Positions 8,083 to 16,973 of a DNA stretch of 64,000 nt are shown one piece after another. Origin of the DNA: Bacteroides sp. (GTDB taxonomy: Bacteria > Bacteroidota > Bacteroidia > Bacteroidales > Muribaculaceae). Each line of letters starts with the position of its first letter. Positions within the stretch are counted from its first letter, which is position 1. The stretch covers positions 1-64,000 of the forward strand of contig JAAVDM010000063.1 in assembly GCA_014801815.1 (NCBI GenBank), in the 5' to 3' direction. The position numbers and the translations under genes are program-made. Below the pieces are notes generated by a model. That model searched no databases and was not told where the DNA came from. It saw nothing but the letters and a program-made list of their open reading frames with translations.

Positions 8083-8850
8083 TCAGTACTTGAGTGACAG
8101 ATACACTAACAGTGCTCCCATAATGATGATGAATATGCTGAGGAATATATAGAGCGGTTTCGACTTGTCACGCTCCATAGCCAGCTGCAGGTCGGTGATG
8201 GTGTGGTAGGGCGAGGAGTCGCTCTGACAGCGTTCCGATATTTTGCGCAGGCGCGGCATGGAGGTGGGGAGATGTTTCAGCACCTCGCCCACCACTTTGC
8301 CGTAGCTGCGTATGTCGTCACGTGTGTCTTTTGTACTGAGTTGTTCCGCCTGAGCGTAACCTACGTCTATAAGCTTGAGATTCTCGTTGTATTCGGTGAA
8401 GATTATAGTCTCCGGAGAGATAGGGCGGTGTACTATATGATTCTCCTGAATATACTCCATCGCATCGAGCAACTGTGTTTCCAGACGGTGTACTATGCGC
8501 GGTGTCAGACGTTTCTCGTCGATAAGGCGCCGCAGTGAATAGCCGTAGACATCGTCGGTTATTATCGAAAGGCCGACCCCGGGCACATCTTCGAGGTCGT
8601 TGACCATGACGATATTGGGGTGTGCGAGATTATAACGCGTGTCAAACTCGCGCTCCAGCATCTCGCGGTATTTCGGGTCATCGGCATATTCTTTCTTCAG
8701 CGCCTTCAGCATCACCCACTTGCCATGCTTGCGCACGGTATAGACGTCATAGTACTTCTCCTGCCACTCGGGCAGCAGTGTCAGATCCGACCATTTTCCG
8801 GTCGGGTCATTGATGGGTATTTTCTTTTCTTCCTTACTTATGTAGGTCAC
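8083..8850 (-). CDS. Tail-anchored protein kinase-like protein, probable pseudokinase
   Basis: The kinase fold is read in this frame from about residue 30. Numbering from a GTG start at 8850 (255 aa): the ATP-lysine strand WVMLKAL (K49), an alpha-C helix with E66/E68, catalytic-loop HRPISPETI at 141-149 where HRD should be, and DVG at 162-164 in place of DFG. One transmembrane helix occupies 232-251, followed by LSLKY. The loss of the HRD aspartate (Pro143) argues against phosphotransfer. Start choice: an ATG at 8961 exists but lies 80 bp inside serS and adds residues without kinase character; GTG 8850 or TTG 8856 falls just after the serS stop. It probably works by binding and regulating a partner at the membrane. 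Confidence 0.72.
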   Translation of the reverse strand: MTYISKEEKKIPINDPTGKWSDLTLLPEWQEKYYDVYTVRKHGKWVMLKALKKEYADDPKYREMLEREFDTRYNLAHPNIVMVNDLEDVPGVGLSIITDDVYGYSLRRLIDEKRLTPRIVHRLETQLLDAMEYIQENHIVHRPISPETIIFTEYNENLKLIDVGYAQAEQLSTKDTRDDIRSYGKVVGEVLKHLPTSMPRLRKISERCQSDSSPYHTITDLQLAMERDKSKPLYIFLSIFIIIMGALLVYLSLKY

Positions 8851-8881
8851 GATCAATACGTTTAGATGTGGTGGCGGAGCC

Positions 8882-10153
8882 TCAGTCAATAATGTCGAAG
8901 CCTGTGTATTTGCGCAGACACTCGGGTACGACGATGCCTTCGGGTGTCTGATAATCCTCAAGCAGAGCGGCCACTATGCGCGGCAGAGCCAGCGCCGAGC
9001 CGTTGAGCGTGTGGCAGAGATGTATTTTTTTGTCGCTGTCACGGTAGCGGCATTTGAGGCGGTTAGCCTGATAGGTCTCGAAGTTTGATACCGATGATAC
9101 CTCCAGCCAGCGCTTCTGTGCGGCTGACCATACTTCAAAGTCAAAGGTTATAGCCGATGTGAACGACATATCGCCGCCGCAGAGACGGAGTATGTGCCAC
9201 GGCAGACCGAGCTTGTCGAGCAGTGACTGCACATGGTCTTTCATCTCTTCTAGAGCGGTGTATGAGTTTTCGGGCTTTTCGATACGCACTATCTCCACTT
9301 TGTCGAACTGGTGCAGACGATTGAGTCCGCGCACGTCCTTGCCGTAGCTGCCGGCCTCGCGGCGCCAGCAGGGTGAGTATGCCACATTCTTACGCGGCAG
9401 TTCGGCGGCCGGTATGATGACATCACGGTACATGTTTGTCACCGGTACCTCGGCTGTGGGTATGAGATAGAGGTCGTCTTCGGTGACATGATACATCTGT
9501 CCCTCCTTGTCGGGCAACTGTCCCGTGCCGTAGCCCGAAGCAGCGTTGACTACGAATGGTGGCTCCACTTCGGTGTAACCGGCGGTAGCACCTTCGTCGA
9601 GGAAGAACTGTATCAGTGCGCGCTGCAGGCGTGCTCCTTTACCGATATAGAACGGGAAACCGGTACCTGTCACCTTGACACCGAGTTCGAAGTCAATGAG
9701 ATTGTATTTCTTTGCGAGTTCCCAGTGGGGCAGGGCATCGTCGCCGAGTTCGGGCATACGTCCGCCTTCTTTCTCGACAACGTTGTCGGCTGCAGTCTTA
9801 CCCTCCGGCACAGCGGCACAAGGCAGATTGGGTACCGTCAGCAGCAGTTCGCGCTGTTTGGCCTCACATTCAGCCAGACGGTCCTGAAGTCCCTGAGTGG
9901 CGCCTTTGATTTGAGCCACGCGTTGCTTGGCCTCCTCGGCCTCCTCCTTTTTGCCCTGTTTCATCAGGGCACCGATTGAAGCAGCGAGTTTTTTAAGCTC
10001 CGAGGCATCGCTGTCGCACATACCCTGCAGCTTACGGCGCTCGGCGTCGATTTCGAGTATCTCGGTTATGACGGCACGGCCGTCGAATCCTTTGACGGCC
10101 AGACGGCCTATAACCCATTCCGGGTCATTCTTGATAGTCTGAAGTGTCAGCAT
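8882..10153 (-). CDS. serS: Serine--tRNA ligase
   Basis: 423 aa, usual length. A class II synthetase that charges tRNA-Ser in the cytoplasm. Seen: an N-terminal two-helix coiled-coil arm (about 30-100, rich in E, K, A and Q), then TAEVPVTNMYRD, class II motif 2 CWRREAGSYGKDVRGLNRLHQF with FDKVE, and motif 3 near NGSALALPRIVAALLEDYQ. The yqeY-like gene lies 20 bp upstream in the same direction, so the two are likely one transcript. Confidence 0.96.
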   Translation of the reverse strand: MLTLQTIKNDPEWVIGRLAVKGFDGRAVITEILEIDAERRKLQGMCDSDASELKKLAASIGALMKQGKKEEAEEAKQRVAQIKGATQGLQDRLAECEAKQRELLLTVPNLPCAAVPEGKTAADNVVEKEGGRMPELGDDALPHWELAKKYNLIDFELGVKVTGTGFPFYIGKGARLQRALIQFFLDEGATAGYTEVEPPFVVNAASGYGTGQLPDKEGQMYHVTEDDLYLIPTAEVPVTNMYRDVIIPAAELPRKNVAYSPCWRREAGSYGKDVRGLNRLHQFDKVEIVRIEKPENSYTALEEMKDHVQSLLDKLGLPWHILRLCGGDMSFTSAITFDFEVWSAAQKRWLEVSSVSNFETYQANRLKCRYRDSDKKIHLCHTLNGSALALPRIVAALLEDYQTPEGIVVPECLRKYTGFDIID

Positions 10154-10173
10154 GGCGGTTTAGTGTGGATTGG

Positions 10174-10629
10174 TCAGTTGAGCAGACGTTTCACGGCTTC
10201 CGAAATGACTTTGCCTTCGGCACGGCCTGCCAGACGCTGCGAAGCCAGACGCATCACCTTACCCATCTCCTTAGGTCCTGTGGCGCCTGTCTCGGCAATG
10301 ATGGCACGCAGCTCGGCATCAAGTTCGTCGCCACTGAGCTGTTTGGGCAGATATTCCTCGATAACGGCAGCCTCGGCCAGCTCGTTGGCGGCCAGTTCGG
10401 GACGGTTGTTGTCGGTGTATATCTGGGCGCTCTCCTTGCGCTGCTTTACCATCTTGACCATTATCTTCACGGCAGTCTCGTCGGTGAGTTCACCGTTTGC
10501 TCCTTTGGCGGTCTTAGCCTCCAGAAACTCCTTTTTAATTCCACGCAGGGCCTCAAGGCGCACTTTCTCGCGCGCAAGCATGGCCTTCTTTATGTCTTCG
10601 CTTACCTGGTCAAACAGATTCATTGTCAT
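10174..10629 (-). CDS. GatB/YqeY domain protein
   Basis: 151 aa. It carries the helical YqeY domain also found at the C-terminus of GatB (tRNA amidotransferase). The stand-alone form is widespread and may bind tRNA; its role is not settled. Seen: MNLFDQVSEDIKKAMLAREK start, KMVKQRKESAQIY near 90, EEYLPKQLSGDEL near 112, and a GPKEMGKVM segment near 132. It starts with the pair MTMN; ATG 10629 or 10623 are both possible. The -7-like TATTTTTG at 10662-10669 (minus strand) would promote this gene and serS. Confidence 0.88.
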   Translation of the reverse strand: MTMNLFDQVSEDIKKAMLAREKVRLEALRGIKKEFLEAKTAKGANGELTDETAVKIMVKMVKQRKESAQIYTDNNRPELAANELAEAAVIEEYLPKQLSGDELDAELRAIIAETGATGPKEMGKVMRLASQRLAGRAEGKVISEAVKRLLN

Positions 10630-10804
10630 TAGTGCACGCGGCCTTATCCGCTTACAAACTGCAAAAATAACTGAAAATGCTCACCTATCCTAATTTTCCG
10701 CTTTTTTTGCATGTTTTTTTACCGAATTTTCCTATTTAATTCCTCTTGGTAAAGTTGATGATTAAATAGAAGGCATAAATTTTCTTCTAAATATATTTCA
10801 GGAT

Positions 10805-12139
10805 TTAGAAGAGTTTTTTGCCTTGCAGGAAGAGTGCGAATAGGGCGGCTACGACAGCGGCGTAGGCTGCGAATATCAGCCACGGGGCTGTCCAGTCGCC
10901 CATGAAGAGGGGCATCGTGACATTGCCGGTTAGGGAGACAGGTTGCCAGTGGCAGTAACGGTTTATCACCTCGCCGGCACCCAACATGCCGACTGTGGCT
11001 CCGATGCCGTTGCTCATGGTCATTATCAGCCCCTGCGCCACACCCTTGCGGCTGCTGTCAGCCAGATGTTCCATATAGAGCGGGCCTGCGATATTGAGGA
11101 AGCTGAAAGCCACGCCGTAGGAGAGCATTGAGAGTATGAGCAGCCACAGACCGCTACCGGGATTGCCGCAGGCAAGGCAGAGGAAACGTAAGCACCATGC
11201 ACACATAGCTGTCACCATAACGGCCTTGTAACCCCAGCGGCGTATGAAAATACCCACAATCACCAGACACAGGGCTTCGGAAATCTGTGACAGCGAGAAG
11301 AGTCCTGTGGCGTTGGCGGCTACGGCGTTACCGGCGTATTGCGCCACACCCATAAAATGATTGATGAATGGTACTACATAGCCGTTTGAAATCTGAAGAC
11401 ATACTCCGGAGAATATTATAAGCAACAGAAAATTGCGTATTGCCGGGCTGGTGAAAGGAGAGCGGCGTTCAGTGGCAACTGTGGGATTGTGAGTTTCCTT
11501 TTGCGGACGTATTGCCGGCAGTGTGAGTGTGAGGAGAGCTGTCACTATGCCTGCCATACTGCTGCACAGCAGCTGCATGGGAGTATACTGAAAGCGTAGG
11601 CGTGAGGCCGGTGACATATCGGAGAATATGATACCGAAGTGTCCGTCATAGATATACGCACTATTGACAAACCACATCGCGGCCACAAAACCAACTGTTC
11701 CCCATACCCGAATGGTCGGAAATGAGCTGACCGGATTCAGTCCTTCGCTCTTCAGAAGCGTGAAGGCAGTCGTGGCTGAAAGAGCCATAGTAGGCATATA
11801 GAAGGCAAGGAAACAGACATAGAGCGTGAAGAAAGGCAGAAACTCCAGACGAGCGTGTGAGGTGGAGTACAGCCATGCGGCGCACATTGCCAATGCTGCC
11901 GCGAGGTGGCACAGTCCCAACAGACGTGCCGGAGCTACGAAGCGGTCGGCTACATGGCCTGCTGCGGGCGGAGTGACCAGTGATACAAGACCTAACGCAG
12001 CGTAGAACCATTGTATACGGTCACCCAGGCCGCCGGCGCCTAACAGCTGGCCGAAACAGGACAGATAGCAGCCCCACACGGCGAACTGCATGAAGTAGAC
12101 CGCCGCCATGCGGGTTTTGATATTGTGAAATGAGAACAT
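10805..12139 (-). CDS. MFS transporter, nucleoside:H+ symporter type
   Basis: 444 aa, 12 predicted membrane helices. It resembles the NupG/XapB-like nucleoside:proton symporter branch of the major facilitator superfamily that Bacteroidales carry widely. Seen: start FHNIKTRMAAVYFMQFAVWG, cytoplasmic loop HVADRFVAPARLLG between helices 2 and 3, a central charged loop RPQKETHNPTVATERR, and a second six-helix half ending LFLQGKKLF. It starts 2 bp after the stop of the TonB receptor gene, so the two are translationally linked. The receptor may bring the same solute through the outer membrane (inference). Confidence 0.82.
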   Translation of the reverse strand: MFSFHNIKTRMAAVYFMQFAVWGCYLSCFGQLLGAGGLGDRIQWFYAALGLVSLVTPPAAGHVADRFVAPARLLGLCHLAAALAMCAAWLYSTSHARLEFLPFFTLYVCFLAFYMPTMALSATTAFTLLKSEGLNPVSSFPTIRVWGTVGFVAAMWFVNSAYIYDGHFGIIFSDMSPASRLRFQYTPMQLLCSSMAGIVTALLTLTLPAIRPQKETHNPTVATERRSPFTSPAIRNFLLLIIFSGVCLQISNGYVVPFINHFMGVAQYAGNAVAANATGLFSLSQISEALCLVIVGIFIRRWGYKAVMVTAMCAWCLRFLCLACGNPGSGLWLLILSMLSYGVAFSFLNIAGPLYMEHLADSSRKGVAQGLIMTMSNGIGATVGMLGAGEVINRYCHWQPVSLTGNVTMPLFMGDWTAPWLIFAAYAAVVAALFALFLQGKKLF

Positions 12140-12141
12140 CG

Positions 12142-14004
12142 TCAGAACTTAAATTCGACACCTCCCATTACGGTGGCACCGGGCATAGGACAGCCGTAGA
12201 CGACTTCATAATGACGGTTGGTGAAATTATCCACCTTAGCGAATAATGTCACCGGCACACGTGCGCCGTATGTATAGGCAGCCTTGAAATTGAGCAGTGT
12301 GTAGTCGGTTGTACCTTCGGGAGCACCGTTGCGCAGACTCCATACATTTGTCGATTCAAGAGTCAGGGCGAGCGGGCCGGGGTTGAAGTCGAGTTGCGCA
12401 TTGAGTGTGTTCTTAGGTGCGTGAATGGTGAGGTTGTCAGTATGCAGATAGGCGTAGTTGGCCGAGAGCGACCATTGCGGCGCTATCCGCCATGCTCCTT
12501 CCAGCTCGAAACCTTTGTTGTGGAACTCGCCGACGTTCATATTTTTTGGACGTCCGTCTATACGTTCGGTCTGTATCATGTCTTTGCCATCGATATAGTA
12601 GAGGGCGGCGCCAAGAGTCAGACGTCCGTCGAGCAGTTGCTGACTGTATGACAGTTCGTAGTTATACATATATTCCGGACGCAGGTCAGGATTAGCCGGG
12701 GCATAGAGATAAAGTTCGCGCAGGTTAGGGGAGCGGAAGCCCTTGCTGAACGAGAATTTGATGTCGGCCGTAGTGATCGGGTGTACTATCACGCCAGCTT
12801 GCGGTACCCATACGTTACCGTACTGCGAACCGTGCTGAAGACGTACACCGGCATTCAGCGAAAGCATATTGTCTATCAGGCCCTGCTGCATCATGATATA
12901 ACCGGCCACTTCATTCTCGCACTTCTTGAAATCGGCGCTTTCAGTTCCGGTTTCCTTGTCGCTGTTCCATGAGTGACCGCCCCAGTGCTGGAAGTCGATA
13001 CCGGCCGAAAGGTCATTGTCGCGCCACGGATTGACAGTCTCGAACACTGTGAAGCCCATGTTATAGTCGGTCGAATTGAAGAGATAGGTGCGCGGGTCGG
13101 CATCAGGAGCATAGCCGTCGTCAACGAGGTTGGAACCCCAGTTGATATATACTTGCATACCGCCGTGCAGACGATCGTATGAATTGTTGGCGAACACCGC
13201 ACCTGTTCCACGGAACACTTTTGTCCACATACTCAGCAGCGGCGATTGAAGTGTTCCGGGATTCTCGGCGCGGGTCTGTGTCATTTCGGCGTTTACACCG
13301 GTTGACCAATGGCCGGAAGCTATATAACGTAGATTAAGGTATTCGTTGGCCAGCCAGAACTCGCTGTTGTCACGGTAGCCGTTGCTGCGGTCAAGCTGAC
13401 CGGATACGGTAGCTGAAAGCGGCCCTTTCTTGAGACCGGTCGAGAGATTGAATTTCTGTGTGGAGAATGAGCCGAACATGGCGCGGGCACTACCCGACAT
13501 GCCCTCCTGACTCTGATGGCGGGTTATGATATTGACCGAGCCGCCCATAGCATTCGAGCCGTAGAGTAGTGACGACGGCCCTTTGACTACTTCTACACGC
13601 TCCACACCGTTTGACACGTATGTGTCGGGCAGAGCATGGCCGAAAATACCGGCCCACTGCGGCTGACCGTCAATCATGAAAAGAACTTTGTTGCCTCCGC
13701 CGACACCGCGTATATTGACTGTTCCGGCTGCACCGCCTGACACTCCGTAACCGGCAAAACCGCGTTCACTGACGAACATACCCGGTACCTTCTGCATCAG
13801 TACGGGCAGCAGGGAGGTCTCGGTAGACTTCTCGATTGTTGAGGCATCGACTACCGTGACATCGAGCGGTGTGAGCTGTACGTCGGTTTTGACCGGTGCA
13901 GTCACCAACAGTTCATTTAGCATGACTGTGTCGTTAGGATGGGTGTAAGCTCCGGCAGTAATGCTACAGAGCGTAAGACCCGTCAGAAGGATCGTTATTT
14001 TCAT
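12142..14004 (-). CDS. TonB-dependent outer-membrane receptor (BtuB/CirA size class)
   Basis: 620 aa. Signal peptide residues 1-19 (MKITILLTGLTLCSITAGA), TonB-box-like DTVMLNELLVTAP near 24-36, plug domain to about 175 (FMIDGQPQW, VERVEVVKGPSSLLYGSNA, GGSVNIITR), then a 22-strand barrel ending in the aromatic GGVEFKF. It has no N-terminal carboxypeptidase-regulatory domain, so it is not SusC-like; size and plug fit receptors for cobalamin, metal chelates or small siderophores. The substrate is not determinable. No CDS lies between it and the MFS gene. A MITE copy sits 20 bp upstream, between the start and a good promoter at 14236-14267. Confidence 0.9.
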   Translation of the reverse strand: MKITILLTGLTLCSITAGAYTHPNDTVMLNELLVTAPVKTDVQLTPLDVTVVDASTIEKSTETSLLPVLMQKVPGMFVSERGFAGYGVSGGAAGTVNIRGVGGGNKVLFMIDGQPQWAGIFGHALPDTYVSNGVERVEVVKGPSSLLYGSNAMGGSVNIITRHQSQEGMSGSARAMFGSFSTQKFNLSTGLKKGPLSATVSGQLDRSNGYRDNSEFWLANEYLNLRYIASGHWSTGVNAEMTQTRAENPGTLQSPLLSMWTKVFRGTGAVFANNSYDRLHGGMQVYINWGSNLVDDGYAPDADPRTYLFNSTDYNMGFTVFETVNPWRDNDLSAGIDFQHWGGHSWNSDKETGTESADFKKCENEVAGYIMMQQGLIDNMLSLNAGVRLQHGSQYGNVWVPQAGVIVHPITTADIKFSFSKGFRSPNLRELYLYAPANPDLRPEYMYNYELSYSQQLLDGRLTLGAALYYIDGKDMIQTERIDGRPKNMNVGEFHNKGFELEGAWRIAPQWSLSANYAYLHTDNLTIHAPKNTLNAQLDFNPGPLALTLESTNVWSLRNGAPEGTTDYTLLNFKAAYTYGARVPVTLFAKVDNFTNRHYEVVYGCPMPGATVMGGVEFKF

Positions 14005-14024
14005 GATTTTAAGCTCTTGGGTTT

Positions 14025-14213
14025 TAAGTAGCTCTTAAAAATTAAACGATACATGTTTTGAGGTAAAGTCATTGAATCCTGAACCATAAAACTTGTTATT
14101 TTGGGCCGCTTCGGAACTCAGTCGGATACTGAAGTATTCTCCTCCGCTCCGCGTCCGAATTGCCTCAAAAATATCTGCGTTTTATATGTTCATTAATTTT
14201 TAAGAGCTACTTA
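14025..14213 (+). mobile_element. MITE-like palindromic element, copy B
   Basis: 189 bp bounded by TAAGTAGCTCTTAAAAATTA and its complement. The interior has nested inverted arms (AAAACTTGTTATTTT facing AAAATATCTGCGTTTT-type sequence) and a central GGATACTGAAGTATTC palindrome. It lies 20 bp upstream of the TonB receptor start and, judged by the promoter at 14236-14267, within its transcribed leader, where the RNA could form a long hairpin. Confidence 0.7.
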
Positions 14214-14235
14214 CTGAAAAAGTTTATAGTGAATG

Positions 14236-14267
14236 CAAAATTATATAAAGTAGTGATATTAACCAAA
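14236..14267 (-). promoter_or_regulatory. Bacteroidetes-type promoter for the TonB receptor
   Basis: On the minus strand a -33 TTTG (14267-14264), a 20-nt spacer and a -7 TAATTTTG (14243-14236) fit the Bacteroidetes sigma-factor consensus exactly. Transcription would start near 14230 and run through MITE copy B into the receptor gene. Confidence 0.65.
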
Positions 14268-14275
14268 AATATTAC

Positions 14276-14283
14276 TACTTTTG
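14276..14283 (+). promoter_or_regulatory. -7 element for the lipoprotein gene
   Basis: TACTTTTG fits TAnnTTTG; a start point near 14289 would leave a leader of about 30 nt to the ATG at 14320. No clear -33 TTTG is present. It sits back to back with the receptor promoter, so the two may share regulation. Confidence 0.5.
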
Positions 14284-14319
14284 TGGTGATAAATCACTGA
14301 AATGATTTGTGTAAAGAAT

Positions 14320-14982
14320 ATGATACATAAGAAATTAAATTTTACCTTTTCGGCTGTCTCTCTGTTTGTGCTCCTCTTCGCTCCGGGGTGTGGAGGCGGT
14401 TCGGGCAGTGCCGACGATAATACTGTGCGGCGCGACAGTGCGATAGGCGGAGCCATAACCGTATTGTTGGAGCGCTATCCGGCTTCGCGGTACGATGATG
14501 TGTACAAGAATTTCATGCAGGATTATTTCGGTCCGGGGCATATACTCGGCGATACTGCCCGTTCGGGCGCTTACCTGCGTCGTGAACTCGCCTTGGCTGA
14601 ACGCTTTGACGGCCCGTTGTACGAACCTACAGGTTACGAAGGTAATTTCTATCGCGTCAATCTCTCACTCATACGTGACAGCATAATAGACTACCCTACA
14701 TATTTCGATGCTTTCGTGCGCAGTGTCAGTGGGATTGTTCCCCCCTCTCTGTCCGAATGGCGTCAGAAATGGACTGTCATCGACTCTGTGCTGCTGGCTA
14801 TCGGATATAGTTATGACAGTCTTGAAGCTGACCGTCGCCGCATACTTCATCAGCTTGATGCCGGTGACCCGGTTGTTCACCACAGTCGTATTTTCAACGA
14901 TACTTACTCAGTACACTATCGTATCATTTCCCGTGACATATTCGAGCGTGAGATTCTTCCCTTACTCCCTAAAACAGAATAA
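14320..14982 (+). CDS. Hypothetical lipoprotein
   Basis: 220 aa from ATG 14320; an in-frame ATG at 14302 is also possible, but it would lie about 13 nt from the inferred transcription start and make an overlong signal peptide. Seen: signal peptide MIHKKLNFTFSAVSLFVLL and lipobox FAPGC (Cys24), followed by a GGGSGSADD linker, then a mature domain with the conserved-looking segment NFMQDYFGPGHILGD and many acidic and aromatic residues. Probably surface or periplasmic. I recognise the FxQDxFGPGHI segment as recurrent in Bacteroidales hypothetical proteins but no function. Confidence 0.75.
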   Translation: MIHKKLNFTFSAVSLFVLLFAPGCGGGSGSADDNTVRRDSAIGGAITVLLERYPASRYDDVYKNFMQDYFGPGHILGDTARSGAYLRRELALAERFDGPLYEPTGYEGNFYRVNLSLIRDSIIDYPTYFDAFVRSVSGIVPPSLSEWRQKWTVIDSVLLAIGYSYDSLEADRRRILHQLDAGDPVVHHSRIFNDTYSVHYRIISRDIFEREILPLLPKTE

Positions 14983-15007
14983 GCCGGTATCTTAAACCGA
15001 CTTATTC
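14977..15007. terminator. Terminator hairpin between convergent genes
   Basis: GAATAAG pairs with CTTATTC and CGGT with ACCG across one mismatch. It overlaps the end of the lipoprotein gene and lies before the convergent Omp28-like gene end. Moderate stem, no strong T run. Confidence 0.45.
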
Positions 15008-15041
15008 CGTGATATATTAATAATATTCTGTATAAGGACTG

Positions 15042-16874
15042 TTAGTTTTTCTTAACCTTATAAGATTTTACAGTGCCGTCAGAATACACATCAGAACGGA
15101 TGTATATATTATCAGAAGGGTTTTGAATAGACCTACCTTGTAAGTCATAATAGCGTGTGGAAATAATCTCAGTCTCCGTTTCTTTTCCCATGCTATTGAT
15201 TCCTGAGTCGTTCAGACTGCATTTTGCAGCATTGACTATATGGCCGTCGTTCATATCAAGCAGAAGTACCACCACACTAAGCTGGTCTTTATTCTGTACA
15301 ATCTTTTCTCCGTCAAGGTTACAGGTTTCTGAGATATTCTCGAATGTATAAGTATGATGTGAGGGTACATCAATTTCTGCTGTGACACTGTTACCTATAC
15401 CGGTCAGGTTACTGCACATAACTGCCACATCGTTGTAATGGTATCCGGCCATCAGTTCGGGTGCATCACAGAACTGACGCATTTCTTCTATATATTCAGT
15501 TGGCTCCTCACCTGAATAGTAGTTGGTCTGTAGCCAGTCGGCAGTATTACCATACATGTCGTTCTCAAGAAGTACATAAGCTACCTCATAGTTAGAGACA
15601 GGTGCTTCGACAAATGTAACTTCTGAAGTGGCGATTATATTATCATCTTGCCAGGAAGCAGAGATTCCGACGACTGCCGGAGATTCCGTATCAACTAATT
15701 CCAGAAAATCACGTTCTATGCCAAAACCCTCTTTATACGTACCGAAATAAGGATCTGTCTGACGTGTTCGGTCAAGGTAACTATCAGGTAAACTACCTAT
15801 TGAAGCCGGGAAGGCGGTAGTGATACCCATAGGGTCACCACGATGATAAGCTATACCTATATAGTTATCGGGATAACGTGAATTCAGGGCTTCCATAGCG
15901 GCAAGTCCGCGTACACAGTAACCGCACCATGTACCGGTATATTCTTCCATTACCACTCTCCGTTCCGGTATAAATGATACCATACGTAGAGCACATGAAG
16001 CTTCCGAACTAAAATCTGTATCAGGCTCTCCATCTACTTCGGTGAGCTGCACAGTTATTGATTCTGTACCTGTAGGGAGTACCTGTATAGGTAATTCTAC
16101 CGAAGCGACAGCATTAAGCTTGCCGGGAAGCGGTCTATCAAGTTCGATATGTCCGTTACCAATAATTTCACCGGCTTCATAACTATACGATAGTGAACGA
16201 GCACCCTGTAGACCGTGATTTACTATAATTGCCGGTAAGCCAAAAGGCTCGTCAGCGACAATTTGTACAGATTCAAGAGTTGCCAGACTGACAGCACGAT
16301 CGTTGAAATCACCTTCAATAGTCACACTTATAGCAGAAGTCTGACCTGTAGCCTGAACCATATCCGTCCATGTTGAGAAGGAGCGTGAGGAATGAATAAA
16401 AAATCCGCCTAAAGTATTTATATCATTGGCTACAACTACAGGATATTTTCCGTTCTCGTCAGAAATATCATTGATTTCAAATGAATAACCGATATATACG
16501 CCTTGTTCCGAAAGGGTATATGCCTCCGACAGTTCTACAGCCGCGATACCATTTTCTACTTCGGCATCTATACTGATTATATCCGGTGCATTGACTTTTT
16601 TACCTCCGACACTCTCAAGCCGGAGTTCAGTGGACAGCCATAAGCTTACTTTATCTGTATTCACATACAGAGGTACTGAAATATTTTTAACATTATAACC
16701 TGCCAAACCTTTACCGTCTAAATATATGGCTACGTCATAGTGCTCTTTCTTGCCGGTGCCGTACAGAACAAATTCGTCATCCGCATACGAAAATTTCATT
16801 TCAGCTGCCTGAGATGTAAGCCATGAGCCGAACATAAGAGCTATTACAGAGATAGAAGTATATTTCATGGTCAT
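15042..16874 (-). CDS. Omp28-like secreted protein with thioredoxin-type CxxC
   Basis: 610 aa (an ATG two codons in, 16868, is an equal start). Signal peptide 1-23 (ending SQAA), several beta-sandwich-like segments to about 300, then an Omp28/thioredoxin-like domain with EYTGTWCGYCVRG at 311-323 (CxxC 317-320) and AYHRGDPM. The C-terminus (YYDLQGRSIQNPSDN..., ending YKVKKN) is like type A sorting tails of Bacteroidetes secreted proteins. Omp28 proteins are outer-membrane associated with unclear roles; a thiol-disulfide function is inference from CxxC. It follows the choice-of-anchor J gene by about 100 bp in the same direction. Confidence 0.8.
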   Translation of the reverse strand: MTMKYTSISVIALMFGSWLTSQAAEMKFSYADDEFVLYGTGKKEHYDVAIYLDGKGLAGYNVKNISVPLYVNTDKVSLWLSTELRLESVGGKKVNAPDIISIDAEVENGIAAVELSEAYTLSEQGVYIGYSFEINDISDENGKYPVVVANDINTLGGFFIHSSRSFSTWTDMVQATGQTSAISVTIEGDFNDRAVSLATLESVQIVADEPFGLPAIIVNHGLQGARSLSYSYEAGEIIGNGHIELDRPLPGKLNAVASVELPIQVLPTGTESITVQLTEVDGEPDTDFSSEASCALRMVSFIPERRVVMEEYTGTWCGYCVRGLAAMEALNSRYPDNYIGIAYHRGDPMGITTAFPASIGSLPDSYLDRTRQTDPYFGTYKEGFGIERDFLELVDTESPAVVGISASWQDDNIIATSEVTFVEAPVSNYEVAYVLLENDMYGNTADWLQTNYYSGEEPTEYIEEMRQFCDAPELMAGYHYNDVAVMCSNLTGIGNSVTAEIDVPSHHTYTFENISETCNLDGEKIVQNKDQLSVVVLLLDMNDGHIVNAAKCSLNDSGINSMGKETETEIISTRYYDLQGRSIQNPSDNIYIRSDVYSDGTVKSYKVKKN

Positions 16875-16894
16875 TTATTTACAGAATTATCAAT

Positions 16895-16932
16895 CGGAGG
16901 AAGAGAAATCTCTATGGAAATCCCTTCCTCCG
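16895..16932 (-). terminator. Weak hairpin after the choice-of-anchor J gene
   Basis: CGGAGGAAG pairs with CTTCCTCCG (9 bp) around a 20-nt loop. No T tract follows on the minus strand, so it may attenuate or stabilise mRNA rather than terminate. Confidence 0.35.
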
Positions 16933-16973
16933 TTATAGTAACTGATTTATATCTGTGAATCAGAATGGATTGT

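Noticed and set aside
8851..8961. Longer start for the kinase-like gene at ATG 8961
   Set aside because: It lies 80 bp inside serS and its extra residues have no kinase character; GTG 8850 or TTG 8856 is more likely, though this cannot be proved here.
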